The notes beneath the pieces are model-generated. The model was not told the origin of the DNA. It worked only from the letters and a program-made list of their open reading frames with translations, and made no database searches. From assembly GCF_009832905.1 (NCBI RefSeq), contig NZ_CP047135.1:784001-848000 (forward strand): a DNA stretch of 64,000 bases. Direction: 5' to 3'. Below are positions 9,053 through 18,192 of this stretch, piece after piece. Made by a program: the position numbers and the translations under genes. This DNA comes from Stenotrophomonas sp. 364 (GTDB taxonomy: Bacteria; Pseudomonadota; Gammaproteobacteria; Xanthomonadales; Xanthomonadaceae). Within the stretch, counting starts at the first letter, position 1; each line of letters begins with the position of its first letter.

Positions 9053-11090
9053 CGGCGGGGATGCGGGTGTAGTCCACATCGTCGCGCCGTTCGGGCGCGA
9101 CGCCGACAGCATCGCCGCGGTACTGGATAGTGCCGGGCTCAGTACCGCCGTGTCGCCCAGCCTTCCTGCACTGGCCGAGGCGCTCGATGCGCAGGCCGGT
9201 GCAGTGCTGGTTACCGAAGAGGCGGTGGCAAGCGGCACCGACGCGCTGGTGGAGGTTCTGGCGCAGCAACCGGCTTGGTCGGACCTGCCGTTCATCCTGC
9301 TGCGTTCGCCACGCGCGCACCGCCGCTCGCCCGCTGAAGGACTGCTGCCGCGCACGCTCAACGTCATCGAACTGGACCGGCCGCTGGGCAGCATCTCGCT
9401 GCTCAGTGCAGTGCAGGGCGCGCTGCGTGCACGCGAGAAGCAGTACGTGGTCCGCGACCAGATGCAGGCCCTAGCCGACAGCCGCGCGGCATTGGCGCGC
9501 AGCGACGCCGAGCTGCGCCTGATCGCCGACGCCATGCCGGTGCTGATCGCCTTCATCGACCGCTCGCTGCACTACCGGTTCGCCAACAAGGCCTACGAGG
9601 CATGGTTCGACCGGCCGGTCGGCCAGGTCATCGGCCAGCACGTCAGCGAGGTGATCGGTGTCGAGGCGTGGGAGATCCGCAAGCCGGCGATGGCGCGGGC
9701 CCTGGCCGGGCGTGAGACGCTGTTTGAGGCCCGTCTGCCGCGCCGCGATGGCCGCCGACGTGACATCGAGGTGCGCTATTCGCCGCGCTTCGGCGCCGAT
9801 GGCATTGCCGACGGCTTCCATGTCTTCGTCACCGACATCACCGCCTCCAAGGTGGCGCTGGAGGTCAGCCGGCAGCACGCCCAGCAGCTGGAGGTGATGG
9901 TGGCCCAGCGCACGCGTGAGCTGGAAGCGCAGATGGCCGCGCGCGAAGCCAGCGAAGCCGCGCTGCGCCAGTCGCAGAAGATGGAGGCGATCGGCCAGCT
10001 TACCGGCGGCATCGCGCACGACTTCAACAACATGCTCACCGGCATCCTCTCGGCGCTGGACATCGTGCGGCTGCGGCTGGAAAAAGGCCGCTACGATGAC
10101 CTGGAGCGCTTCCTGGATACCGCCACCGCGTCCAGCCAGCGTGCGGCCAGCCTCACCCAGCGCCTGCTGGCGTTCTCGCGCCGGCAGTCCCTGGATTCCA
10201 AGCCGGTGGAGCTCAATGAACTGGTGGGGTCGCTGCAGCACCTGCTGCGCAGCACGCTGGGCGAAACAGTGCACATCCAGACCCGGCTGGCGGACGATCC
10301 GCTGCATGCCGCGCTGGACACCAACCAGTTCGAAAGCGCGGTGCTGAACCTGGCGATCAACGCACGCGATGCGATGCCCAATGGCGGCCAGCTTGAACTC
10401 AGTACCTCGCGGGTGCAGGTGGGCGAGGGCGTCTCGGCCACGATACCGGCCGGGGTCTACGCGGTCGTCGGGGTGGCCGACACCGGCACCGGCATGCCGC
10501 CGGAGGTGGTGGAGCGCGCCTTCGAACCCTTCTTCACCACCAAGCCCATCGGCAAGGGAACCGGCCTGGGCATGTCGATGGTGTATGGCTTCATGCAGCA
10601 GTCCGGTGGCCACATCGCCATCGACTCCGTGCCCGGCCAGGGCACCACCATTTCGCTTTACATCCCGCTGGCCGAGCCGGCAGCGGAACCGGACGCGGTC
10701 GTCAGTGCGCCCGAGGTCTCGCTGGGCGCCGGCCAGTCCATCCTGGTGGTGGAAGACGACGAACAGGTGCGCATGCTGGTGACGGTGGTGCTGGAGGACC
10801 TGGGCTATCAGGTGCAGGTCGTGGGGGATGCCGATGGTGCGATCCCGATCCTGCAGTCCGCGCGCTGCATCGATCTGCTCATTACCGACGTCGGGCTGCC
10901 CGGGCTCAACGGTCGCCAGCTGGCCGAGATCGCGCGACAGTCGCGCCCGACGTTGCCGGTGCTGTTCATGACCGGCTATGCCGAGAAGGCGCAGGAGCGT
11001 GCGGCGTTCCTGGAAGAGGGCATGGCGATGATCGCCAAACCCTTCCTGCTCGATGAGTTCAGTGCGGCAGTAAGGCAATCCCTCGCGTAG
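9042..11090 (+). CDS. Hybrid sensor histidine kinase with PAS and C-terminal receiver
   Basis: Cytoplasmic hybrid kinase of 682 residues; no membrane segment is visible. Order: an N-terminal receiver-like domain (1-140), a PAS domain (about 158-275, with ANKAYEAWF), a coiled linker, HisKA with GGIAHDFNN (phospho-acceptor H326), HATPase with the G1 box GTGMPPEVVERAFEPFFTTK and G2 box GKGTGLGMSMVYG, then a receiver domain with acidic residues VVEDDE and phospho-acceptor D616 (ITDVGLPG). It overlaps the KaiC-like gene by 11 bp, so the two are probably coupled. Its TAG stop is supplied by the GTAG head of a palindromic repeat (11087-11090). No output regulator lies alongside, and the signal sensed is unknown. 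Confidence 0.93.
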   Translation: MPDDGGDAGVVHIVAPFGRDADSIAAVLDSAGLSTAVSPSLPALAEALDAQAGAVLVTEEAVASGTDALVEVLAQQPAWSDLPFILLRSPRAHRRSPAEGLLPRTLNVIELDRPLGSISLLSAVQGALRAREKQYVVRDQMQALADSRAALARSDAELRLIADAMPVLIAFIDRSLHYRFANKAYEAWFDRPVGQVIGQHVSEVIGVEAWEIRKPAMARALAGRETLFEARLPRRDGRRRDIEVRYSPRFGADGIADGFHVFVTDITASKVALEVSRQHAQQLEVMVAQRTRELEAQMAAREASEAALRQSQKMEAIGQLTGGIAHDFNNMLTGILSALDIVRLRLEKGRYDDLERFLDTATASSQRAASLTQRLLAFSRRQSLDSKPVELNELVGSLQHLLRSTLGETVHIQTRLADDPLHAALDTNQFESAVLNLAINARDAMPNGGQLELSTSRVQVGEGVSATIPAGVYAVVGVADTGTGMPPEVVERAFEPFFTTKPIGKGTGLGMSMVYGFMQQSGGHIAIDSVPGQGTTISLYIPLAEPAAEPDAVVSAPEVSLGAGQSILVVEDDEQVRMLVTVVLEDLGYQVQVVGDADGAIPILQSARCIDLLITDVGLPGLNGRQLAEIARQSRPTLPVLFMTGYAEKAQERAAFLEEGMAMIAKPFLLDEFSAAVRQSLA

Positions 11091-11155
11091 AGCGGGGCGT
11101 TGCCCCGCTGTTCCATTGCCGCTGTACCCGACAGCCGGGTAGAACCCGGCGCTAC
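11087..11155. repeat. SMAG-type palindrome pair between convergent genes
   Basis: Two GTAG-headed palindromes face each other: gtagagcggggcgttgcccc on the left and, on the opposite strand, gtagcgccgggttctacccg on the right (11155 back to 11133). Each forms a hairpin and probably serves as a bidirectional mRNA end. The left GTAG contains the stop codon of the kinase (11088-11090) and the right GTAG contains the stop codon of the peptidase fusion (11154-11152). Confidence 0.75.
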
Positions 11156-14100
11156 AGGCTCACCTTGCGCCGGTTGTCGTCGCTGACCCGGTCGATGAAC
11201 TTGTTGTACGGATCAAACCCGGCCTCGTCCGGCTTGCCGTCCACCACCACGGTGATCGTCGGCGCCGCCTCGGTGACGTGGTGGCGCTGCAGGTACAGCA
11301 CCTTCTGGTCGCGCTCCTTGCCCGAGGGGGCATTGGCGAATACACCCACCTCGATCCAGTCGTCCATGGTGCCGGGCGTCTCCTTGCCGCCGCCGTCGGC
11401 GTAGCGCTTCTCGGCGTGCAGCTTCAGGGCCACCTCGTACTTGCCATCGGCACGCTTGCGCGCCTTGGCGTCCAGCAGGCGGTTGTCGTACAGGGTGATC
11501 TTCTCGAACAGGTCGGTGACCACCTGCTGGCGGTCGGCCGGGGTTTCGGCGCGGATGTAGCCCAACAGCTCGCGTGAGGTGGTGTAGGGCGGCTGCTGGT
11601 AGCCCTTGTCCTGCAGGAAGCGCTTGAGCGCACGGTTGAGCGCGGCCTCGCCGATCTCCTCGCGCAGGCGGTAGAACACCAGCGAGCCCTTCTGGTAGTG
11701 GATGTACTGCTGGTTCTCCACCCGCTCCAGCGGCAGCTCCTTGATGCGCTCGCCGCCACGCCCGGCCAGGTAGCGGTCCAGTTCGGTCTTGAGGAACTGG
11801 CGCATGTGCGCGCGCCCATACTCCTTCTCCATCACCATCAGCGCCGAGTACTGCGACAGCGATTCGGACAGCACCGTGGCCCCCTGCACGTTGGCGCCGA
11901 TCACCTGGTGCGCCCACCACTGGTGCGCGATTTCGTGCGCGGTCACGTAGAACACGTAGTCGATCTTGTCCGGGTCACGCAGGTCGGCGATGAAGCCGAT
12001 CGACTCGGAATAGGGGATGGTATTGGCGAAGGACTGCGCGAAGCTCTGGTAGCCGGGGAACTCGATGATGCGCACCTGGCGGTGCTGGTACGGGGACAAG
12101 TTGGCCTCGTAGTACGCCAGCGACTTCTGCACCGCCTGGATCATCCGGTCCACGTTGTAGCCGTGGCGCGGGTCGTAATACACCTCGATGGGGATGTCCT
12201 TGTAGGTGCCGCGCTTGACCTCCCAACGCGCAGACAGGTACGCGTAGAAGTTGAGCATCGGCCGGTCCATGGCATAGCGGAAGCAGCGCCGCCCGTCCAC
12301 CGTCTTCTCCTCCTGCAGGTAGCCGGGTGCCAGCGCGATCTGGTCCGGTGCGGTGCAGATGGTGGTGCGGAAATCGAGCCAGTCGGCATCATCGGAAACG
12401 TAGGTGTTGGCGCGCGCGGCCTCGTCCTCCAGCTTGGGCATGCGGGTTGGCTCACCCAGGCCGCGCTTGCGGCGCTCGTTGCGGTCCTGCAGCTCGTTGC
12501 CTGCTTCGTAGCCGAACGAGGGCAGCATGCGGCTGTTGAAGAAGCTGCCGTTGGCCACCAGCTTGGTCGGCGCCTGCCCGGCGGTGATGCCGTTCGGGTG
12601 CTGGTCCACGCGGAAGTGCACGCGGCGCTCCTTGCCTGGCTGCAGCGGGGTTGCCAGGCGGTAGATGCGGTAGCCCAGGTCCACGTCGTGGAAGGCCAGC
12701 GTCTGCCCGCCCAGGTCCACCGCCACCAGCTGGCGGTCATCGTCCATCGCGATATGGATGTCGGTGATCGGCGTGGCGTGGGTATTGCGCACGGTCCAGT
12801 CGGCGTCGATGGTGACCGACTGGGTTTCCGGGTACAGGTCCACGCGGTTGTCCACCGCGGTGATGCGCGGCTGCGGCAGGTGGCGGTACCTGGACAGCTC
12901 GCGCTCGTAGCGCACCTGCAGGTCGCGTTGCTGGTCCGGAGAGACGAACGGATTGCGGATGTTGGTGTTCCAGTACAGCCAGCCGCCTACCGCGACGAAG
13001 GCCAGCAACGCCGCCACCGCGCCCACGCCGGCGGGGCCGCGCAGACGGCGTCCGGCCAGGGCGAGGCGTTGGCGCAGACCCATGCCGACCCCGCGCACCC
13101 AGAACGCCGACGCCAGGCACAGCAGCGCCACCAGCAGCAGTCCCCAATAGCCCTGGAAGGCCAGCTGTCCGGTCAGGAAGTGGCCGAAGCCGTTCATGTC
13201 CGAATATGGTGCGTTGGGCCAGTTGCCGAAGTTGTAGAGGTTCTGGGTGTAGTCCAGCATTCCCAGCGCCACCTGGCCGATCATCACCACGATCAGCAGC
13301 GCATAGCCGAGGAACTTGTTGTTGGTCAGCACCTGCAGCACCAGCGCCATGCCACCCATCAGCACGTAGAACACCGAACCCAGAGCCAGCGTTTCGAGAT
13401 ACACGAATGGCTCAAGGTGGGTGTAGCCTTGGCCCAGCTGCAGCGCCATCGAGGCCAGCGCGCCGATCCCCTGGAAGCACACGATCACCATCACCAGCAC
13501 GCTGAACTTGGCCAGCAGCGGCACCCAGTTGGGCACCGGCATGGCGTCGTTGACTTCATTGAGCCGTGCGGTGCGTTCCTTCCACACCAGCTCGCCGGCG
13601 TAGAACAGCACGATGATCACCAGCAGCCAGCTGTAGGCGCCCTGCAGCGCGCCGAGCATCTGCGCCGTGACCGGGTAGATCGGCGTGCCGTACAGCGTCT
13701 CCTGCGACAGCGCGCCCGGAATGAAGTTGGCCAGGCCCAGCACCAGCAGCACCAGGAATGGCACGCTGCGCAGCACGCCGGCGGTATCGAAGCGGACCTG
13801 GCGCAGGTACTGCCGCCAGCCGGTACTGGCGCCGAAGGTCGGGTGGATGCGCGGCACGGTGAGCTGCGTGGGGCGGGTGGCGGCGGCGACCGGCGCGGCG
13901 GGCTTGCGGCCCCAGCGCCGGCGCCCACTGCCGCTGCGCTCGGTGCGGAACAGCGCGAAGGTCGCCGCGAACAGCGCCACCGCCACGCCCAGCCACAGCG
14001 CGCGGTTGGCCAGCACGTAGCCGGCCAGCTGCGGCAGCTGGGTGTTGCTCTGCTCGGTCGCCCAGTAGCGCACGGTACGGCCCAGCGCCCGCATGCCGAG

Positions 14101-14730
14101 CGGTTCGGCCAGTGTGGCGATCCAGGTGTTGTCGATGTCGCGCAGCAGCGAGGCGCTCACCCCGTACAGCACGAAGTAGCCCACCAGGCCGATGTACACC
14201 CACAGGATCGAGCGGGTCAGCGCGGCCAGCATCGCCAGCAGCGCGGTGGTGAACACCAGGTTGGGCAGCACGATCACCGCGAACGTCCACGCGTAGGCGC
14301 GCAGCGGGGTGGGGCCTATCCGTGCCGGGTCGACCCACGGCATGAACGGGGCCAGCAGCAGGCCCATCGCGATGATCAGGTAGAACAGCAGACCGGCGCA
14401 CAGCGCGGCCAGGACGCGCCCGGCCAGGTAGTCACGGCGTTTGATCGGGCTGGCGAAGATCAGCTCGGCGGTGCCCAGCTCGAAGTCGCGCAGCAGCGCG
14501 TTGCTCACCAGCAGGGCGGACACCAGCATGCCCATGATGGTGAAGATGCCCATGAAGCGGGCAATCACGATCGGGGCATTGCTGTGCACGTTGCCGGCAC
14601 CCCCGCCGATCTGCACGGCATCGCTGGAGGCCGCGGCGAAGGCCAGCGCGGCGAACAGCACCGACAGCAGCCACAGCAGCGGGGAACGAAGCTGCTCGCG
14701 CAGCTCGAAACGGAAGAAGGCAGTGATCAT
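11152..14730 (-). CDS. ABC-2 type permease fused to M1 family aminopeptidase
   Basis: A 1192-residue membrane protein. The N-terminal half (about 1-590) is an ABC-2 permease duplicated in tandem, starting MITAFFRFELREQLRSPLLW, with two sets of hydrophobic helices. The C-terminal half is a zinc aminopeptidase-like domain with HEIAH (932-936) and a downstream glutamate in LSESLSQY (E956); spacing to that glutamate is one residue longer than in classical M1 enzymes. The start at 14730 was chosen because it begins the permease domain; the frame extends 19 codons upstream into the ATPase gene. It follows the ABC ATPase gene by 13 bp. The pair probably exports something and processes it outside, but the cargo is not evident. 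Confidence 0.9.
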   Translation of the reverse strand: MITAFFRFELREQLRSPLLWLLSVLFAALAFAAASSDAVQIGGGAGNVHSNAPIVIARFMGIFTIMGMLVSALLVSNALLRDFELGTAELIFASPIKRRDYLAGRVLAALCAGLLFYLIIAMGLLLAPFMPWVDPARIGPTPLRAYAWTFAVIVLPNLVFTTALLAMLAALTRSILWVYIGLVGYFVLYGVSASLLRDIDNTWIATLAEPLGMRALGRTVRYWATEQSNTQLPQLAGYVLANRALWLGVAVALFAATFALFRTERSGSGRRRWGRKPAAPVAAATRPTQLTVPRIHPTFGASTGWRQYLRQVRFDTAGVLRSVPFLVLLVLGLANFIPGALSQETLYGTPIYPVTAQMLGALQGAYSWLLVIIVLFYAGELVWKERTARLNEVNDAMPVPNWVPLLAKFSVLVMVIVCFQGIGALASMALQLGQGYTHLEPFVYLETLALGSVFYVLMGGMALVLQVLTNNKFLGYALLIVVMIGQVALGMLDYTQNLYNFGNWPNAPYSDMNGFGHFLTGQLAFQGYWGLLLVALLCLASAFWVRGVGMGLRQRLALAGRRLRGPAGVGAVAALLAFVAVGGWLYWNTNIRNPFVSPDQQRDLQVRYERELSRYRHLPQPRITAVDNRVDLYPETQSVTIDADWTVRNTHATPITDIHIAMDDDRQLVAVDLGGQTLAFHDVDLGYRIYRLATPLQPGKERRVHFRVDQHPNGITAGQAPTKLVANGSFFNSRMLPSFGYEAGNELQDRNERRKRGLGEPTRMPKLEDEAARANTYVSDDADWLDFRTTICTAPDQIALAPGYLQEEKTVDGRRCFRYAMDRPMLNFYAYLSARWEVKRGTYKDIPIEVYYDPRHGYNVDRMIQAVQKSLAYYEANLSPYQHRQVRIIEFPGYQSFAQSFANTIPYSESIGFIADLRDPDKIDYVFYVTAHEIAHQWWAHQVIGANVQGATVLSESLSQYSALMVMEKEYGRAHMRQFLKTELDRYLAGRGGERIKELPLERVENQQYIHYQKGSLVFYRLREEIGEAALNRALKRFLQDKGYQQPPYTTSRELLGYIRAETPADRQQVVTDLFEKITLYDNRLLDAKARKRADGKYEVALKLHAEKRYADGGGKETPGTMDDWIEVGVFANAPSGKERDQKVLYLQRHHVTEAAPTITVVVDGKPDEAGFDPYNKFIDRVSDDNRRKVSL

Positions 14731-14743
14731 GGGCGCGCTCCGG

Positions 14744-15637
14744 TCAGGCGGCCCGCGACTGCAGGCGCAGTCGCTGGAAATACACATCCTCGAGGTCCGG
14801 GGACACCGGCTGGAACCCGTCGCCGGGGTCGCTGGCGCTGTGCACGTGGATCACCGGGCGGCCGCCCACCAGGCGGGTGGAGAGCACCACATGGTTGGCT
14901 TCGTAGGTGGCCAGTTCGGCACTGTCCACCTGCTTGCGCCAGACCTGCTGCTGCAACGCGTCGATGGCATCGCTCGGCTTGCCGGTCAGCAGCACCTGGC
15001 CCTTGTTCATGATGGCCATGCTCGGGCACAGGTCGGTGACGTCCTCGACGATATGGGTGGACAGGATCACCGCCACGTTCTCGCCGATGGCGGCCAGCAG
15101 GTTGAGGAACCGGTTGCGCTCTTCCGGGTCCAGCCCGGCGGTGGGCTCGTCGACGATCACCAGTCGCGGGTCGCCGAGCAAGGCCTGGGCGATGCCGAAG
15201 CGCTGGCGCATGCCGCCCGAATACGTGCCCAGCTTGCGCTTGCGGGCATCCCACAGGTTCACCTGCTGCAGCAGTCCGTCCACCACCTCGCGGCGCTGCG
15301 CCTTGTGGGTAATGCCCTTGAGCACGGCGAAGTGGTCCAGCAGATCCAATGCACTGACCTTGGGGTACACCCCGAAATCCTGCGGCAGGTAGCCCAGGCG
15401 GCGGCGCACCGCGTCCTTGTCGCGCAGCACGTCGATGACCGGCTCGCCGGGAATCTCCAGGGTCACGCTGCCGCTGTCGGCTTCCTGCAGCGTGGACAGC
15501 GTGCGCATCAACGATGACTTGCCAGCGCCGTTGGGGCCGAGCAGCCCGAACATGCCGCGGGGAATGTCGAGGGTGACGCCGTTGAGTGCGTGCACGCCGT
15601 TGGCGTAGGTCTTGGACAGCGAGCGGATCTGCAGCAT
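14744..15637 (-). CDS. ABC transporter ATP-binding protein
   Basis: ATPase subunit of 297 residues for the permease-peptidase that follows 13 bp downstream. Visible are Walker A GPNGAGKSS, the Q-loop LGYLPQDFG, the signature YSGGMRQRFGIAQALLGDP, Walker B LVIVDEPTAGLD and the switch His in STHIVED. The C-terminal 70 residues form the accessory region usual in ABC-2 exporters. The ATG at 15637 starts the nucleotide-binding domain (MLQIRSLSKTYANG); longer in-frame starts add a basic, non-conserved N-terminus. Confidence 0.93.
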   Translation of the reverse strand: MLQIRSLSKTYANGVHALNGVTLDIPRGMFGLLGPNGAGKSSLMRTLSTLQEADSGSVTLEIPGEPVIDVLRDKDAVRRRLGYLPQDFGVYPKVSALDLLDHFAVLKGITHKAQRREVVDGLLQQVNLWDARKRKLGTYSGGMRQRFGIAQALLGDPRLVIVDEPTAGLDPEERNRFLNLLAAIGENVAVILSTHIVEDVTDLCPSMAIMNKGQVLLTGKPSDAIDALQQQVWRKQVDSAELATYEANHVVLSTRLVGGRPVIHVHSASDPGDGFQPVSPDLEDVYFQRLRLQSRAA

Positions 15638-15845
15638 GCGTCGGACACCTTCCCTGAATGGTGAACGACTTATCCCGGCAAAGCCGCCCGGCCACATCCG
15701 CCGTAAGTCATGGGTGCGGTCGGGAGCGGCGCGCACCTGCTCCCGGCACGATGGGCTTCATCGCGGACAGATCGGTTTCATCGCATGACGCGGGCACCTG
15801 GCCTGCAGGGCAGGCAGGCTGGGGCCTTCACTGCAGGAGCGTGCC

Positions 15846-16271
15846 ATGCCGATCCACCTCCATCTGACCCGCACGACCCTGCGCGGGCGCCAGGTATTGG
15901 CGGTGCTGGAAAGCAGTGCACCGGCCAGCACTGCGCCGGTGCCCGATGTCGCAACCGCCGCGCAGTGCGCGGTCGGCAGTTATCGCATGGCCGATGGCAG
16001 CAGTGTGGACATCGGACCGGAGGCAATGGCCGAACAGCTGCCCTGGCGGCTGCCGGACGGACGCACCGGGCAGCGGCTGGCGCGCGGCCATCATCGCTGG
16101 GTTGGTACGCGTGTCGCCAAGGCGATGGAGGTGGCCGCTGCCACGGCTGCCGCTGGCGGCCTGCTACGGCGCGGCACGGATAGAAACGTGGCCGCGCTCA
16201 ACGCCGCCGTGACGACTCGCGCAGCACCTGCTTCACCGGAATGGTCTGCCCGTCCACCGGCGCGCCGCTGA
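15846..16271 (+). CDS. Uncharacterised small protein
   Basis: An open frame of 141 codons with a good Shine-Dalgarno (AGGAG, 6 nt before the ATG). The middle (GSYRMADGSSVDIG, then LPWRLPDGRTGQ) has a protein-like pattern reminiscent of N-terminal segments of exported Xanthomonadaceae hydrolases, but I do not recognise a domain. There is no signal peptide. The last 74 bp overlap, tail to tail, the end of the LacI-type gene on the other strand, and the C-terminal residues look like antisense composition. It may be a relict of a longer gene or a real small protein. Confidence 0.4.
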   Translation: MPIHLHLTRTTLRGRQVLAVLESSAPASTAPVPDVATAAQCAVGSYRMADGSSVDIGPEAMAEQLPWRLPDGRTGQRLARGHHRWVGTRVAKAMEVAAATAAAGGLLRRGTDRNVAALNAAVTTRAAPASPEWSARPPARR

Positions 16272-17229
16272 TCAGCGCCAGCAGCTTTTCCACCAGCAGC
16301 TGCCCGGCCTGTTTGGTGTCCTGCTGCACGGTGGTGAGCGGCGGCGACACCGATGCGGCCAGCGGGATATCGTCGAAGCCGGCCAGCGCCACATCCTGCG
16401 GCACGCGCAGCCCGTGCTCGCGCAGTGCGCGCATGGCGCCGATGGCGATCAGGTCGCTGGCCGCGAACACGCCATCCAACGTCTCGCCCCGCGCCAGCAA
16501 CGTCTGGCAGGCATCGAACCCGTCCTGCTCGGTGGTGATCGCGTCGTGCTGCAGACCCGGTTCGGCACGGATGCCGCGTACCGCCATCGCCGCCACGTGG
16601 CCACGGTAGCGCTCCTCGAACTCGGGATAGTGGCTGGACGCGTGGCCGATGAAGGCGATGCGCTGGCAGCCCTGGTCGAGCAGGTGCGCGGTGATGTCGA
16701 ACCCACCCTGGAAGTTGTCGCTGCCGATCGACACCCCTGGCTGGTCGGGCAGGGCCGCGCCCCAGCGCACGAAGTGGGTGCCCTGTTCAACCAGACGTTG
16801 CAGCCGCTCGCGCGACTCGTGGTAATCGCCATAGCCGAGCAGGATGATGCCGTCGGCCTTGTTGCTGTCTTCGTAGTCGGCCTGCCAGTCGGTGGACAGC
16901 TGCTGGAAGGACACCAGCAGGTCGTAGCCGCGCTGCGCGCAGGCGCGGGTGATCGAGCCCAGCATGGCGTGGAAGAACGGGTTGATCAGCGAGTCGTCGT
17001 TGGTGGGGTCTTCGAAGAACAGCAGGGCCAGCGTGCCGGCATTGCGCAGGCGCAGGCTGGAGGCGTTCTTGTCGACCTTGTAGTTCAGCTCCCGGGCGAT
17101 GCGCAGGATGCGCTCGCGGGTTTCCGGATTGACCATCGGGCTGCCGCGCAAGGCACGCGAGACGGTGGGCTGCGACACCCCGGCCAGGTGGGCGATGTCC
17201 AGGGAGGTGGCTTTGCCGCGGATGGTCAT
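16198..17229 (-). CDS. LacI family transcriptional regulator
   Basis: Sugar-responsive repressor or activator of 343 residues. The N-terminal helix-turn-helix and hinge are clear (SLDIAHLAGVSQPTVSRAL, then NYKVDKNASSLR), followed by a periplasmic-binding-protein-like effector domain ending in the usual AGFDDIPLAASVSPPLTTVQQD. The ATG at 17229 gives the standard N-terminal length; an upstream in-frame start adds 13 non-conserved residues. No carbohydrate gene is adjacent, the nearest being the maltodextrin locus 10 kb upstream, so its regulon cannot be named from position. Confidence 0.88.
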   Translation of the reverse strand: MTIRGKATSLDIAHLAGVSQPTVSRALRGSPMVNPETRERILRIARELNYKVDKNASSLRLRNAGTLALLFFEDPTNDDSLINPFFHAMLGSITRACAQRGYDLLVSFQQLSTDWQADYEDSNKADGIILLGYGDYHESRERLQRLVEQGTHFVRWGAALPDQPGVSIGSDNFQGGFDITAHLLDQGCQRIAFIGHASSHYPEFEERYRGHVAAMAVRGIRAEPGLQHDAITTEQDGFDACQTLLARGETLDGVFAASDLIAIGAMRALREHGLRVPQDVALAGFDDIPLAASVSPPLTTVQQDTKQAGQLLVEKLLALISGAPVDGQTIPVKQVLRESSRRR

Positions 17230-17528
17230 TGCTGGGAACGGCGGGAACGACGACCTGCATGATGCCATGCACCGCGCGGGCGTGGCCGGGTGGCCGGGTG
17301 GCCGGCGGGCCGGCCGGCTGAACCGGCGCGGGCCTTGCCTCCCATGGGCTGCGGGGGAATCCGACGGGTTCTGGCCGGAATCCTGACGGGGGCGGGCGGG
17401 GCGGCGATGGTAAGATGGGGCATTCTGGACCCCACCCCATTCTCCCGTGGGTGGCCCTGCGTATCTGCAGCCCGCACGGCGCTGTGTTATGACTGCGGCC
17501 TGCCCTCGGACAACGGAAGAGCAACCCT

Positions 17529-18083
17529 ATGGCGCGCGGCATCAATAAAGTCATCCTGGTCGGCAACCTCGGCAACGACCCGGACGTGAAGTACACCCAA
17601 GGCGGCATGGCGATCACCCGCATCAGCCTGGCCACCACCAGCGTCCGCAAGGACAAGGATGGCAACCAGCAGGAGCGTACCGAATGGCACCGCGTGGTGT
17701 TCTTCGGCAAGCTCGGTGAAATCGCCGGCGAATACCTGCGCAAGGGCAGCTCGGTCTACGTCGAAGGCAGCCTGCGGTACGACAAGTACACCGGCCAGGA
17801 CGGCGTGGAGAAGTACTCCACCGACATCATCGCCGACGAAATGCAGATGCTGGGCGGCCGCGGTGAAGGCGGCGGTGGTGGCGGTGCAGGCGCCGGTGCC
17901 GGTGGCAACTACGGCGGCGGCGAGCGCCCGCAGCGCCAGCAGGCCCCGCGCCAGGAATACGGTGGCGGCGGTCAGCGCCAGGGCGGGCAGGGCGGTGGTT
18001 ACGGCCAGCAGCGCCCCCAGCAGCAGCCGCAGCAGTCGGCGCCGCCGATGGACGACTTCGCCGATGACGACATCCCGTTCTAA
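17529..18083 (+). CDS. ssb: Single-stranded DNA-binding protein
   Basis: Binds single-stranded DNA in replication, recombination and repair. It is 184 residues long: an OB-fold (1-112) starting [22 protein letters not shown] and containing [20 protein letters not shown], a long Gly/Gln-rich linker (about 113-172), and the acidic partner-binding tip [11 protein letters not shown] at the C-terminus. The Shine-Dalgarno GGAAGAG precedes the ATG by 7 nt. A strong intrinsic terminator follows 35 bp after the stop. Confidence 0.98.
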   Translation: MARGINKVILVGNLGNDPDVKYTQGGMAITRISLATTSVRKDKDGNQQERTEWHRVVFFGKLGEIAGEYLRKGSSVYVEGSLRYDKYTGQDGVEKYSTDIIADEMQMLGGRGEGGGGGGAGAGAGGNYGGGERPQRQQAPRQEYGGGGQRQGGQGGGYGQQRPQQQPQQSAPPMDDFADDDIPF

Positions 18084-18118
18084 GAACACGGGGTTGTAAG
18101 CGTCGATAAAGATCCGAC

Positions 18119-18148
18119 AGGAGCCCCATTCGTGGGGCTCCTTTTTTT
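18119..18148 (+). terminator. Rho-independent terminator of ssb
   Basis: A perfect stem aggagcccc / ggggctcct with loop attcgt is followed by seven T residues (18142-18148). Confidence 0.92.
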
Positions 18149-18192
18149 GTGCTTTTTTGCCTGGAAAGAAAGTCAGGCATAGTCACGCATAC

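Noticed and set aside
7505..9556. A 683-codon open frame on the minus strand opposite the KaiC-like gene
   Set aside because: It overlaps two recognised genes entirely, has an abnormal composition and no motif.
11698..15012. A 1104-codon open frame on the plus strand opposite the ABC permease-peptidase
   Set aside because: It is an antisense frame of a real gene: rich in His, Gln and Arg, with no domain and no Shine-Dalgarno. High-GC codon use on the other strand leaves it open.
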